Below, piece after piece: positions 29,286 to 37,013 of a stretch of 64,000 bases of DNA. Numbering within the stretch: position 1 is the stretch's first letter; every line of letters begins with the position of its first letter. Below the pieces are notes generated by a model. That model did no database searches. It had not been told where the DNA came from and saw only the letters and a list, made by a program, of their open reading frames with translations. The position numbers and the translations under genes were made by a program. The DNA is from Arenimonas oryziterrae DSM 21050 = YC6267 (GTDB lineage: Bacteria; Pseudomonadota; Gammaproteobacteria; Xanthomonadales; Xanthomonadaceae), in NCBI RefSeq assembly GCF_000420545.1, contig NZ_ATVD01000005.1:147850-211849 (forward strand), read 5' to 3'.

Positions 29286-30026
29286 TCAGGCGGCGCCGAC
29301 CAGCGCCGTACCGAGGGTCGTCGCCCCCGGCGCATGCAAGGCCAGCGCGTGTCCGATCACCGCTGCGATCAACGCGGTGACGACAAACGGCCCATACGTG
29401 CGCCGCACCGCGGACTCCAGCCAATGCCGCGTTTCGATGCCGCGCAAGCGCCGATACAGCGTGGCCGACAACGCGCCATCCACCAGCAGTTCGGCGAACA
29501 GCGCGGGCGCGGACCAGATCACCGCCAGCGACGAGAACAGCAAGAGCACGACAATCGCGATCAAGGCCACGGGTATCGCGAATTCATCCGCCGCGCCCGC
29601 GACATCGACGACGTCGACCACCGGCGATTCGCTGGCGACCGTGACCGTGGGCGCGTCCCAGGACCCGCTGGCGCCAGCGCCACCGAATTCACCGCCCTCG
29701 CCCAAGCCGGACTCGGACGCACCGGAGGAGCCCTGGCTGGAATCACTGAAGTCCCCGGCGTCCAGACCATCGCCGCCGCGGGACCGCAACCAGATCCAGA
29801 GCAACAGCAGGAAAACCGCGTAGGCAATCACAACCGCCAACGGATACCGGCGCGTCATGTCGACCATGCCCGCCTGCAGCAGCAGGAAGGACGCCAGGAA
29901 TCCGGCGGTGCCGGTCAATCCGACCAGCAAGCTCATCATCAGTCGCGGATAGCCCAGCCGCTCGAGCCGTTTTCGCGCGAGGGCGACCGCGTACAGGCGC
30001 AGTTGCGCAGCGCGGCGCGACGCCAC
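29286..30026 (-). CDS. Membrane protein of unknown function
   Basis: I do not recognise this 246-residue protein. It has two N-terminal helices (about 27-52 and 61-81), a Gly/Ser-rich acidic spacer (about 85-130) and a hydrophobic C-terminal half with helices near ALIAIVVLLLFSSLAVIWSA and PFVVTALIAAVIGHALAL. The LFAELLVDGALSATLYRRLRG segment between them is reminiscent of small conserved membrane proteins of Xanthomonadales. Its start lies one base from the lptG stop, so it is likely co-transcribed with lptFG. Confidence 0.7.
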   Translation of the reverse strand: MASRRAAQLRLYAVALARKRLERLGYPRLMMSLLVGLTGTAGFLASFLLLQAGMVDMTRRYPLAVVIAYAVFLLLLWIWLRSRGGDGLDAGDFSDSSQGSSGASESGLGEGGEFGGAGASGSWDAPTVTVASESPVVDVVDVAGAADEFAIPVALIAIVVLLLFSSLAVIWSAPALFAELLVDGALSATLYRRLRGIETRHWLESAVRRTYGPFVVTALIAAVIGHALALHAPGATTLGTALVGAA

Positions 30027-30027
30027 C

Positions 30028-31122
30028 TCAGATCCGCCGCGCCAGCCAGCCCCAGCAGATCGCCAGCAGCAGCAGCGGCGAGATCGCGTAGGCCAGGCGC
30101 ACGTCGTAGCGATAAACGTCGGAGAGATTGACCAGCATGCGTTCGGCGAGCACGTAGCCGATGCCGATCATCATGCCCAGGAACAGGCGCTTGCCGAAGC
30201 CGCCAGAACGCAGCGACCCGAAGGCGAACGGCAGCGTCGCCAGGCACAGCACGATCACCTTGAGCGGATAGAACCAGCGTGCCCAGTAGTCGTTCTCGAA
30301 CTTCGCCGCATCGAGCTGATTGCGCTTGAGGTAGTCGATATTGGTGCGCAGCTCGCTGCTGCTGAGGTAACGCGGCCGCGTGATCGTGGCCTCGATCGTC
30401 TGGTCGTCGAGTTCGGTCTGCCAGTGCTCGCTGGCGATCTTTTCCACGCGCACACGCGTGCTCTCGAAGAAGGTGCGCTCGACATCCTTGAGCGTCCAGC
30501 CGGCCTGGCTGTGCTCGGCGTGTTCGGCATGCGCGAGCGAGAGCAGGCGGCCTTCCGGATCGAACTGGTACAGGCGCACGTCGTTAAGCTCGATGTGCGG
30601 CACGCCGTTGATCGTGCGCTGCGCGCCGTTACGCGCATTGAGGAACACGTCGCCCTCGCGCACCCACAGGCCGCTGTAGCGCGCCATGATCAGCTGCTTG
30701 GATTTGCTGTTGGTGAGGATCTGCGCCTGCTGTTCGCCCAGCGGGCCCAGGGTTTCGGCATTGATCGCCATCAGCACGGTCAGTGCCAGCAAGGGCACCA
30801 GCGCGCCGACGCCGATCTGGAACTTGGACAGGCCCGCCGCGCGCATCGCCGTGAGTTCCGAGCTGCCCGCCAGACGCCCGAGCGCCATCAGCGCACCGAT
30901 CAGCGACACGTAGGGAAACAGGTCGTAGCACCGGCGCGGAATCGTGAACACCATGACCATCGCGGCGTGGCTGAGCGTGTAGCTTTCCTTGCCGACGTCC
31001 TGCAGCTCGCCGGCGAAATCCACCAGCACCATGAAGCCCAACAGCACCAGGCCGACCAGCAGGGTCGTGCCCAGCACGTTGCGGGCGAGATAGAACGTAA
31101 GGCGACGCGGCATGGCGATCAT
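30028..31122 (-). CDS. lptG: LPS export ABC transporter permease LptG
   Basis: LptG and LptF form the permease of the LptB2FG complex, which extracts lipopolysaccharide from the inner membrane. The 364-residue protein has LARNVLGTTLLVGLVLLGFM, ELTAMRAAGLSKFQIGVGAL (the coupling helix), a periplasmic jellyroll and two closing helices ending LLLLAICWGWLARRI. This is the YjgP/YjgQ family pattern. The ATG at 31122 overlaps the lptF stop as ATGA. Confidence 0.95.
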   Translation of the reverse strand: MIAMPRRLTFYLARNVLGTTLLVGLVLLGFMVLVDFAGELQDVGKESYTLSHAAMVMVFTIPRRCYDLFPYVSLIGALMALGRLAGSSELTAMRAAGLSKFQIGVGALVPLLALTVLMAINAETLGPLGEQQAQILTNSKSKQLIMARYSGLWVREGDVFLNARNGAQRTINGVPHIELNDVRLYQFDPEGRLLSLAHAEHAEHSQAGWTLKDVERTFFESTRVRVEKIASEHWQTELDDQTIEATITRPRYLSSSELRTNIDYLKRNQLDAAKFENDYWARWFYPLKVIVLCLATLPFAFGSLRSGGFGKRLFLGMMIGIGYVLAERMLVNLSDVYRYDVRLAYAISPLLLLAICWGWLARRI

Positions 31123-32207
31123 GCGCGGCGCGTGTCCGTGGCGACTTTCGGCAGGCGACCGTCGCGCCAGAACAGCCAGGCGGCGAGCGCGAGCATCGGC
31201 ACATGCACCCACCACAGGCCCAGTAGTCCCGGCATCGAGCCCTTGCCCAGCAAAGACGTGCCGAGGATGAGCAGGAGCATACCGACCACATACACGAGCA
31301 AGGCGAACAGGATCAGCCCGTACTGCGGTTGCCGCGGTTCGCTGCGCGCCAGCGGCAGCGCGAACAGCGCCAGCACGCCGGCCAGCAGCGGCATCGCCAG
31401 TCGCCAGTGGAATTCCGACATGGCCGGCGCCTTGCCGTCCTTGAGCAGAGCCGCGGTCGACGTCGCCGCGAGATCCTCGCTGCGGTCGTCGGCCTCGCGG
31501 TCGGGCACGCGGATGTCGTTCTGCGCGAAATGCATCATGCGGAAATCCTTGCTGCCGATCGCGCCTTCAACCCGGAAACCATTGTCCAGACGCAGCACGC
31601 GCTCGGTGTCGCCGATGAGCTGCAACTGTCCGGAGTTCGCGGTGACGATGTCGAGTCGCTCGCCGATGTCGCGCTGCACGAACAGGTGCTTGAAACGGGT
31701 GCCGTCGTTGGCCAGCTCGCTGACGTAGAGCACGCCGCCCTTGCCCGGGAGTTCGACGAAACGGCCCGGCTCCAGGCCGGCGATGAGGAAGGAGCGGTTG
31801 GCAACCTCGATCATCTCCTTGCCTTTGTGCGCGGCCAGCGGGCCCAGCCACAGGGAGGCCAGCGCAACCAGCAGCACCACCGGCAGGCTCACCCACAGCA
31901 GCGGCTTCCACAGCCGCTGCGGCCCGAGGCCGACCGAGGCGAGCACGAACATCTCGCTGTCGGTGTACAGCCGCCCGATCGACAGCAGCAGACCCAGGAA
32001 CAGGGCCAGGGGCATGACCAGGGTCAGGAAGCGGATCGAGCGCAGTCCCAGCTGCGACAGCAGCAGCGCGGCCGGCACCTTGCCCTTGGCCACTTCCTGG
32101 GCCAGATCCATGAACAGGCCGCCCAGACTGACGAGCAGCAGCACCGCGGTCACGGCGAGCACGGTCTCGGCGAATTGGCGCAGCAGGTGTCGCTCGATCA
32201 GGAGCAT
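31119..32207 (-). CDS. lptF: LPS export ABC transporter permease LptF
   Basis: The 362-residue protein starts [20 protein letters not shown], the standard first helix of LptF, followed by [20 protein letters not shown] and [19 protein letters not shown]. The periplasmic domain occupies the middle and the last helices end [11 protein letters not shown]. It is the first gene of the leftward lptF-lptG operon and is divergent from pepA. Confidence 0.95.
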   Translation of the reverse strand: MLLIERHLLRQFAETVLAVTAVLLLVSLGGLFMDLAQEVAKGKVPAALLLSQLGLRSIRFLTLVMPLALFLGLLLSIGRLYTDSEMFVLASVGLGPQRLWKPLLWVSLPVVLLVALASLWLGPLAAHKGKEMIEVANRSFLIAGLEPGRFVELPGKGGVLYVSELANDGTRFKHLFVQRDIGERLDIVTANSGQLQLIGDTERVLRLDNGFRVEGAIGSKDFRMMHFAQNDIRVPDREADDRSEDLAATSTAALLKDGKAPAMSEFHWRLAMPLLAGVLALFALPLARSEPRQPQYGLILFALLVYVVGMLLLILGTSLLGKGSMPGLLGLWWVHVPMLALAAWLFWRDGRLPKVATDTRRA

Positions 32208-32324
32208 GCAGGTCGCGTCGGAGGATGGCGGGGGCGGCTTGAACTAGACTATGAGGCCCGGCGCGACCGCCGCGTCATCGCGGCCGGCCCGACCTCATTC
32301 CACCCATTGTACGGAAAACACCCC

Positions 32325-33797
32325 ATGGCCCTCGATTTCCAGCTCCGCCGCCTCGACCCGACCACCGCCGACAGCGATTGCGTGGTGATCGGCGTCCATG
32401 CCGACCACAGTCTGAGCCCCGCGGGCCAGGCCGTGGACGCGGCCAGCGGCGGACGGCTGACGGCCCTGCTCGCGCGCGGCGATCTTTCGGGCAAGACCGG
32501 TCGCACGGCCCTGCTGCCGGACGTGCCGGGCATCAAGGCGCCGCGCGTGCTGGTCGTGGGTCTGGGCGATGCGGGCAAGTTCGCGGTGCCGCAATACCTC
32601 AAGGCGATCGGCGACAGCATCCGACTGTTGCGCAGCGGCCCGGCGAAAAAAATCCTGGTGACGCTCAGCGAACTGCCGGTCAAGGGTCGCGATGCGGCCT
32701 GGAACGTCCGTCAGGCCGTGATCGCTGCCGACCACGCGGCCTACGAGTACACGGCGACGCGCAGCAAGAAGGCCGAGGTCACGCTGAACGAGGTCACCTT
32801 GCTCGGCGACGAGAGTCTCGCCGGCGAGCTGGCGCGCGGCATCGCGATCGCGGCCGGCGTGCAATTCGCACGCGAGCTGGGCAACCTGCCGCCGAACATC
32901 TGCAACCCGGGCTACCTCGCCGACCAGGCGAGGAAGCTCGCCGGCGAACACGCCAATGTCAGCTGCGAAGTGCTCGAACGCGCCGACATGGAAAAACTCG
33001 GCATGGGCTCGCTGCTCGCCGTTGCGCGCGGTTCGGCGAATCCGCCGCGCCTGATCGTGCTGCGCTATACCGGCGCCGGTGACGCCAAGCCGTATGCGCT
33101 GGTCGGCAAGGGCATCACCTTCGACACCGGCGGCATCAATCTCAAGGTGCAGGGCGGCATCGAGGAAATGAAGTTCGACATGTGCGGCGCTGCGTCGGTG
33201 CTGGGCACCTTCCTTGCCACCGCGAAGATGCAGCTGCCGCTGAACCTGGTCATGATCGTGCCGGCCGTGGAGAACATGCCCGATGCCGACGCTTATCGTC
33301 CCAGCGACGTGATCACCTCGATGAGCGGCAAGACGATCGAAGTCGGCAACACCGACGCCGAGGGCCGCCTGATCCTGTGCGATGCGCTGACCTACGTGCA
33401 GCGTTTCGAACCGCAAGCGACCGTCGATGTCGCGACGCTGACCGGCGCCTGCGTCATCGCGCTGGGCAAATATGCCGCCGGCCTGATGAGCAAGCACGAC
33501 GACCTCGCCGAAGAACTGTTCGACGCCGGTGAAAACGTGTTCGACCGCGCCTGGCGCCTGCCGCTGTGGGACGAATACCAGACGCAGATCGAGTCGAGCT
33601 TCGCCGACATCTACAACATCGGCGGCAAGGGCGCGGGCGCGATCACCGCCGGCTGCTTCCTGTCGCGCTTCACCGAAGGCCAGCGCTGGGCGCATCTGGA
33701 CATCGCCGGCGTGTCCAACGACGAAGGTCGCAAGGGCATGTCGAGTGGCCGTCCGGTCGGCTTGCTGAGCCAGTGGCTGCTGGACCGCGTGGAGTGA
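32325..33797 (+). CDS. pepA: Leucyl aminopeptidase PepA
   Basis: The 490-residue M17 metallopeptidase removes N-terminal residues from peptides in the cytoplasm, and in some species acts as a DNA-binding accessory factor in Xer recombination. The metal and active-site motifs are [15 protein letters not shown] and [12 protein letters not shown], the latter being the M17 signature. The ATG at 32325 starts [12 protein letters not shown]. An upstream in-frame extension overlaps lptF antisense and is rejected. Divergent lptFG and pepA-holC are a common gammaproteobacterial arrangement. Confidence 0.97.
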   Translation: MALDFQLRRLDPTTADSDCVVIGVHADHSLSPAGQAVDAASGGRLTALLARGDLSGKTGRTALLPDVPGIKAPRVLVVGLGDAGKFAVPQYLKAIGDSIRLLRSGPAKKILVTLSELPVKGRDAAWNVRQAVIAADHAAYEYTATRSKKAEVTLNEVTLLGDESLAGELARGIAIAAGVQFARELGNLPPNICNPGYLADQARKLAGEHANVSCEVLERADMEKLGMGSLLAVARGSANPPRLIVLRYTGAGDAKPYALVGKGITFDTGGINLKVQGGIEEMKFDMCGAASVLGTFLATAKMQLPLNLVMIVPAVENMPDADAYRPSDVITSMSGKTIEVGNTDAEGRLILCDALTYVQRFEPQATVDVATLTGACVIALGKYAAGLMSKHDDLAEELFDAGENVFDRAWRLPLWDEYQTQIESSFADIYNIGGKGAGAITAGCFLSRFTEGQRWAHLDIAGVSNDEGRKGMSSGRPVGLLSQWLLDRVE

Positions 33798-33840
33798 ACC
33801 GGAGGAAGCGGATCCGTTCCCGCTTCGCCCTGGACTGACC

Positions 33841-34266
33841 ATGCCGCGCGCCGATTTCTATCTCATCGCCAAGCCGCGCTTTCTCGAGAAGCCGCTGCTG
33901 CTGGTCTGCGAACTGGCGCGCAAGGCCTGCGACAGCGGGCAGCCGCTGCTGATCTTCGCCGCCTCGCCGCAGCAGGCCGAGGTGCTGGACGAGTTGCTCT
34001 GGGAATTCGATCCCGATGCCTATGTGCCGCACCAGATCGCCGGCACCGACGAGGACGATGACCTGACGCCGGTGCTGATCGTGCCGCCGGGCTTCGACGC
34101 GCCGATGCGGCCGCTCGTGCTGAACCTGCGCAGCGACGTCGTCGCCGGAAATTTCGAGCGCGTGCTGGAAGTCGTGCCGGCGGATGAATCCGCGCGCGGG
34201 CCGTTGCGCGAGCGCTGGAAGCGTTACAAGGAACGTGGAATCGAGGTGAACAAGTTCGACATGTGA
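33841..34266 (+). CDS. holC: DNA polymerase III chi subunit
   Basis: The 141-residue protein matches HolC: RADFYLIAKPRFLEKPLLLV, CELARKACDSGQPLLIF, and the C-terminal RWKRYKERGIEVNKFDM, which is typical. Chi links the clamp loader to single-strand binding protein. It follows pepA by 43 bases, the usual pair, but valS, the common next gene, is not here. Confidence 0.92.
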   Translation: MPRADFYLIAKPRFLEKPLLLVCELARKACDSGQPLLIFAASPQQAEVLDELLWEFDPDAYVPHQIAGTDEDDDLTPVLIVPPGFDAPMRPLVLNLRSDVVAGNFERVLEVVPADESARGPLRERWKRYKERGIEVNKFDM

Positions 34267-34270
34267 GTCG

Positions 34271-34300
34271 GGCTTGTCGCCGGCGAGCCGGCTCCTACAT
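34271..34300. repeat. REP-like extragenic palindromic element
   Basis: The sequence contains GCCGG CGAG CCGGC (34279-34292) followed by TCCTACA. This is the GTCGCCGGCGAGCCGGCTCC form of the short dispersed palindromes found in Pseudomonas and Xanthomonadales genomes. It lies five bases after holC and may also act as a terminator. It marks the place where local gene order changes. Confidence 0.65.
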
Positions 34301-34320
34301 TGCGTTTGCCGTCAGGGCTG

Positions 34321-35004
34321 TCAGTGCTCCGGCACGTTGTAGGGAATACCTGCTTCCTCCAGCCATGCATTGATGTCGCTCAGGCCAATACTGTGAGCAC
34401 CCTGATTGTCGGGACTGGATTTTCCGTCCACCAGAATCGTGTACTGCCCGCAGTGATAGCACAACAAGACCTGGTAGTGCTTGCCCGCTGAGGTAAACGC
34501 GACGGCGTGGTGGTACTGCGATATACAAGCTAATCCGTAGTTCGGAGCTGTTTCGTACCAAGCCTGGAGAATTTCCTGGATCTTCGCAATCCGCTCCGGG
34601 CTATCGACACTGACCGTCCCAAGCACCCGATTGCCTTCGATGCACGGCCCCGGCCGACACCATTCTTCCTGGTCGCGTTGTTGTCGTTCGGTCTCACCAG
34701 AGTAGTAGGCCTTTTTCACTGCTTCGCTGGCATCGTCTGGGGGTGCAAGTTTCCTTTCCCTGGCGAAATAGGCCGATGCATCCCAAGGCAGCAAGGAAAT
34801 TACTTCAATCTTCGATGCCCCCGCGAATGCTGCGATTGACTGCATTTCGATAGATTCTGGCGCATTTCTGCTGTAGGCCACCTTGAACTCATGACTTTCC
34901 ACGGCCGGTGAAGCAGAGAGAGCTGGATTCGCCCAGGAAGCGATGGCGATCGTGACAGCAAGCAGTCCAAACGCGATGAAGAAAGACTTTGTCGAAGCGG
35001 ACAT
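34321..35004 (-). CDS. Secreted protein of unknown function, lower GC than neighbours
   Basis: I do not recognise this 227-residue protein. It has a signal peptide (about 1-31, MSASTKSFFIAFGLLAVTIA then ASWANPALSA). The mature part has five cysteines, including the closely spaced CYHCGQY motif near residue 185 and CRPGPC near 117. The LAWLLPW-type core is absent; there is no catalytic motif I can name. Codon use is visibly more AT-rich than the genes around it. The ATG shares one base with the pepP stop (TGATG), so it is translationally linked to pepP. Confidence 0.72.
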   Translation of the reverse strand: MSASTKSFFIAFGLLAVTIAIASWANPALSASPAVESHEFKVAYSRNAPESIEMQSIAAFAGASKIEVISLLPWDASAYFARERKLAPPDDASEAVKKAYYSGETERQQRDQEEWCRPGPCIEGNRVLGTVSVDSPERIAKIQEILQAWYETAPNYGLACISQYHHAVAFTSAGKHYQVLLCYHCGQYTILVDGKSSPDNQGAHSIGLSDINAWLEEAGIPYNVPEH

Positions 35005-36314
35005 CAGCGATCCACCATCAGGGCTTCGATGTCGTCGATCCTCTTCGGTACGGCATCGGTCAGTACGCGATGTCCGTCCTTGGTCACCAGCACATCGTCC
35101 TCGATGCGGATGCCGATGCCCTGGTATTTCGCCGGTACGCCCTTCGTGCCCGGTGCGATGTACAGCCCCGGTTCGATCGTGAAAACCATGCCGGGCTCCA
35201 GCTCGCGATAGTCGCCGGCGAGTTTGTATTCGCCGACATCGTGCACGTCCAGGCCGATCCAGTGGCCGGTCTTGTGCATATAGAACTTCTTGTACTCGCC
35301 CGAGGCCAGGTTCTGCTTGAGCGTGCCCTTGAGCAAACCCAGCGACAGCAGGCCTTCGGTCAGCGTGGCGACTGCCGCATCGTGCCCGGCGATCCAGGCC
35401 TTGCCCGGGCGCGCCTGTTCCAGCGCCGCCTGCTGGGCGTCGAGCACGACCTGGTACAGCGCCGCCTGCTCTTTCGAATAGCGGCCATTCACCGGCCAGG
35501 TGCGCGTGATGTCGGAGGCGTAGTTCGCAAATTCCGCACCGGCATCGACCAGCAACAGTTCGCCGTCCTGCATCCGCGCATTGTTCGCGCGGTAGTGCAG
35601 GACACAGCCGTTGCTGCCGGCGCCGACGATCGGTTCGTAGGCGGCGACGGCGTTGTTGCGGCGGTACGCATGCTGCAGCGCCGCCTCGATTTCGTATTCG
35701 TGCGCGCCCGGCCGCGTGGCGCGCATCGCTGCGACCTGCGCTTCGCAGGCGATGTCGGCGGCGCGTTGCATGAGCTTGATTTCGCCGGCGCTCTTGAACA
35801 GGCGCAGCTCATGCAGCAGATGACCCAGCTCGAGGAATTCATGCGGCGGCTGCGCGCCCTGGCGCACCTGGGCGCGCACGCGGTTGAGCCAGCCGATGAG
35901 CTTGAGATCGAAATCGGTGTCGCGTCCGAAGTGGTAGTAGACGCGCGTGCGGCCTTCGAGCAGGCCCGGCAGGATGTCGTCGAGATCCGAGATCGGATAC
36001 GCATCGTCCATACCGAATTGTTCGATCGCGCCCTCCTGTCCGGCGCGCGGGCCGTCCCAGGCTTCCTTTTCGGCATCGCGCTCGCGCGAAAACAGCAGGC
36101 ATTCGCCGTGTTTCCGTCCCGGCACCAGCACCAGCACCGCTTCCGGCTCCGCGAATCCGCTCAGATACCAGAAGTCGCTGTCCTGCCGGTACGGATAGTG
36201 CGTGTCCTTGCTGCGGATCCGCTCAGGCGCCGCGGGCAGGATCAGGATCGCGTCGTCGTCGGCCATGCGCATGAGCTGCTTGCGGCGTCTGGCGAATTCG
36301 GCGGGCTTGATCAT
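35004..36314 (-). CDS. pepP: Xaa-Pro aminopeptidase
   Basis: PepP removes the N-terminal residue when proline is second. The 436-residue M24 enzyme has the N-terminal AMP_N domain (FARRRKQLMRMADDDAILIL, YPYRQDSDFWYLSGF) and a pita-bread domain. Metal ligands are visible in LLVDAGAEFANYASDITRTW (two Asp), HKTGHWIGLDVHDVG (His), VFTIEPGLYI (Glu) and GIRIEDDVLVT (Glu). It is coupled downstream of ygfB, 36 bases apart. The usual following gene, ubiH, is not found here. Confidence 0.96.
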   Translation of the reverse strand: MIKPAEFARRRKQLMRMADDDAILILPAAPERIRSKDTHYPYRQDSDFWYLSGFAEPEAVLVLVPGRKHGECLLFSRERDAEKEAWDGPRAGQEGAIEQFGMDDAYPISDLDDILPGLLEGRTRVYYHFGRDTDFDLKLIGWLNRVRAQVRQGAQPPHEFLELGHLLHELRLFKSAGEIKLMQRAADIACEAQVAAMRATRPGAHEYEIEAALQHAYRRNNAVAAYEPIVGAGSNGCVLHYRANNARMQDGELLLVDAGAEFANYASDITRTWPVNGRYSKEQAALYQVVLDAQQAALEQARPGKAWIAGHDAAVATLTEGLLSLGLLKGTLKQNLASGEYKKFYMHKTGHWIGLDVHDVGEYKLAGDYRELEPGMVFTIEPGLYIAPGTKGVPAKYQGIGIRIEDDVLVTKDGHRVLTDAVPKRIDDIEALMVDR

Positions 36315-36350
36315 GGGAGGAAAGCGACAGTCAGGAGGGAAACGCGGGAA

Positions 36351-36902
36351 TCAATTCAGGGAGCGGCGATGTCGCGGTCCGAGCACACAGTCGCTGTGCA
36401 GCAGCAGCGCGGCGACGCGGACGAATTCGGCGACTTCTTCCAGCGCCTCCTCATCCGATTCCGGGTCGTCGTAGGCCAGGTCGCTGGCGGCGATGCGGCT
36501 GAGGTCGCCGAGGGCGTCGCGGGATTCTTCCGACAACGGCGGCTCGGCACCGGCCGCCAGGCCGAAACCGCCCAGGAAGCCGCGGCACCAACCCAGCAAG
36601 GCATCGCCACGCTCGGACACCGACAGATCCGGGTCGGGCATCAGCAGCTCGAAACCGAAATCGGGAGACTCGAGCAGCAGCGCCGTCGCCCGGAACATCT
36701 GGTCGAGCGCGGAGTCCGGCTCGACGTCGTCGAGGTCGGAATCGGCCATGACCAGGGCCAGCCAGTCCTTGCGCGACGGCGTTGCGCCGCCGGAAAGATA
36801 GCCGCACAGCGAACCATGCAGCTCCGCCGCATCGGTACCCAGACGCAAGGCTTCGGCCTGGGCAGTGACCTCGGCATACAGGGGCAGATCGATCTCGGTC
36901 AT
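36351..36902 (-). CDS. ygfB: UPF0149 family protein YgfB
   Basis: The 183-residue protein shows the YgfB/YecA family signatures: AAELHGSLCGYLSGGA, ALLGWCRGFLGGFGL and DLAYDDPESDEEALEEVAEFVRVA. It is highly acidic. The family is cytoplasmic and poorly understood; in Pseudomonas YgfB has been linked to regulation. It normally precedes pepP, as here. The start at 36902 removes a 32-residue upstream extension that overlaps the divergent promoter region. Confidence 0.93.
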   Translation of the reverse strand: MTEIDLPLYAEVTAQAEALRLGTDAAELHGSLCGYLSGGATPSRKDWLALVMADSDLDDVEPDSALDQMFRATALLLESPDFGFELLMPDPDLSVSERGDALLGWCRGFLGGFGLAAGAEPPLSEESRDALGDLSRIAASDLAYDDPESDEEALEEVAEFVRVAALLLHSDCVLGPRHRRSLN

Positions 36903-37013
36903 GGGACGGCCAACGCGGGGATCAGCCATTCTAGCAAGCCCCGCCAGCCCGCTGGCGCGCTCGGCTTGTGGCCTTGCGGGCACACCCCTAGACTGCAACG
37001 GGGCCTAAGGCGA

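Noticed and set aside
34989..37013. A long N-terminal extension of the GGDEF-EAL protein
   Set aside because: It would run antisense through pepP and ygfB. The family-like start, hydrophobic segment and domain order begin at 37014.
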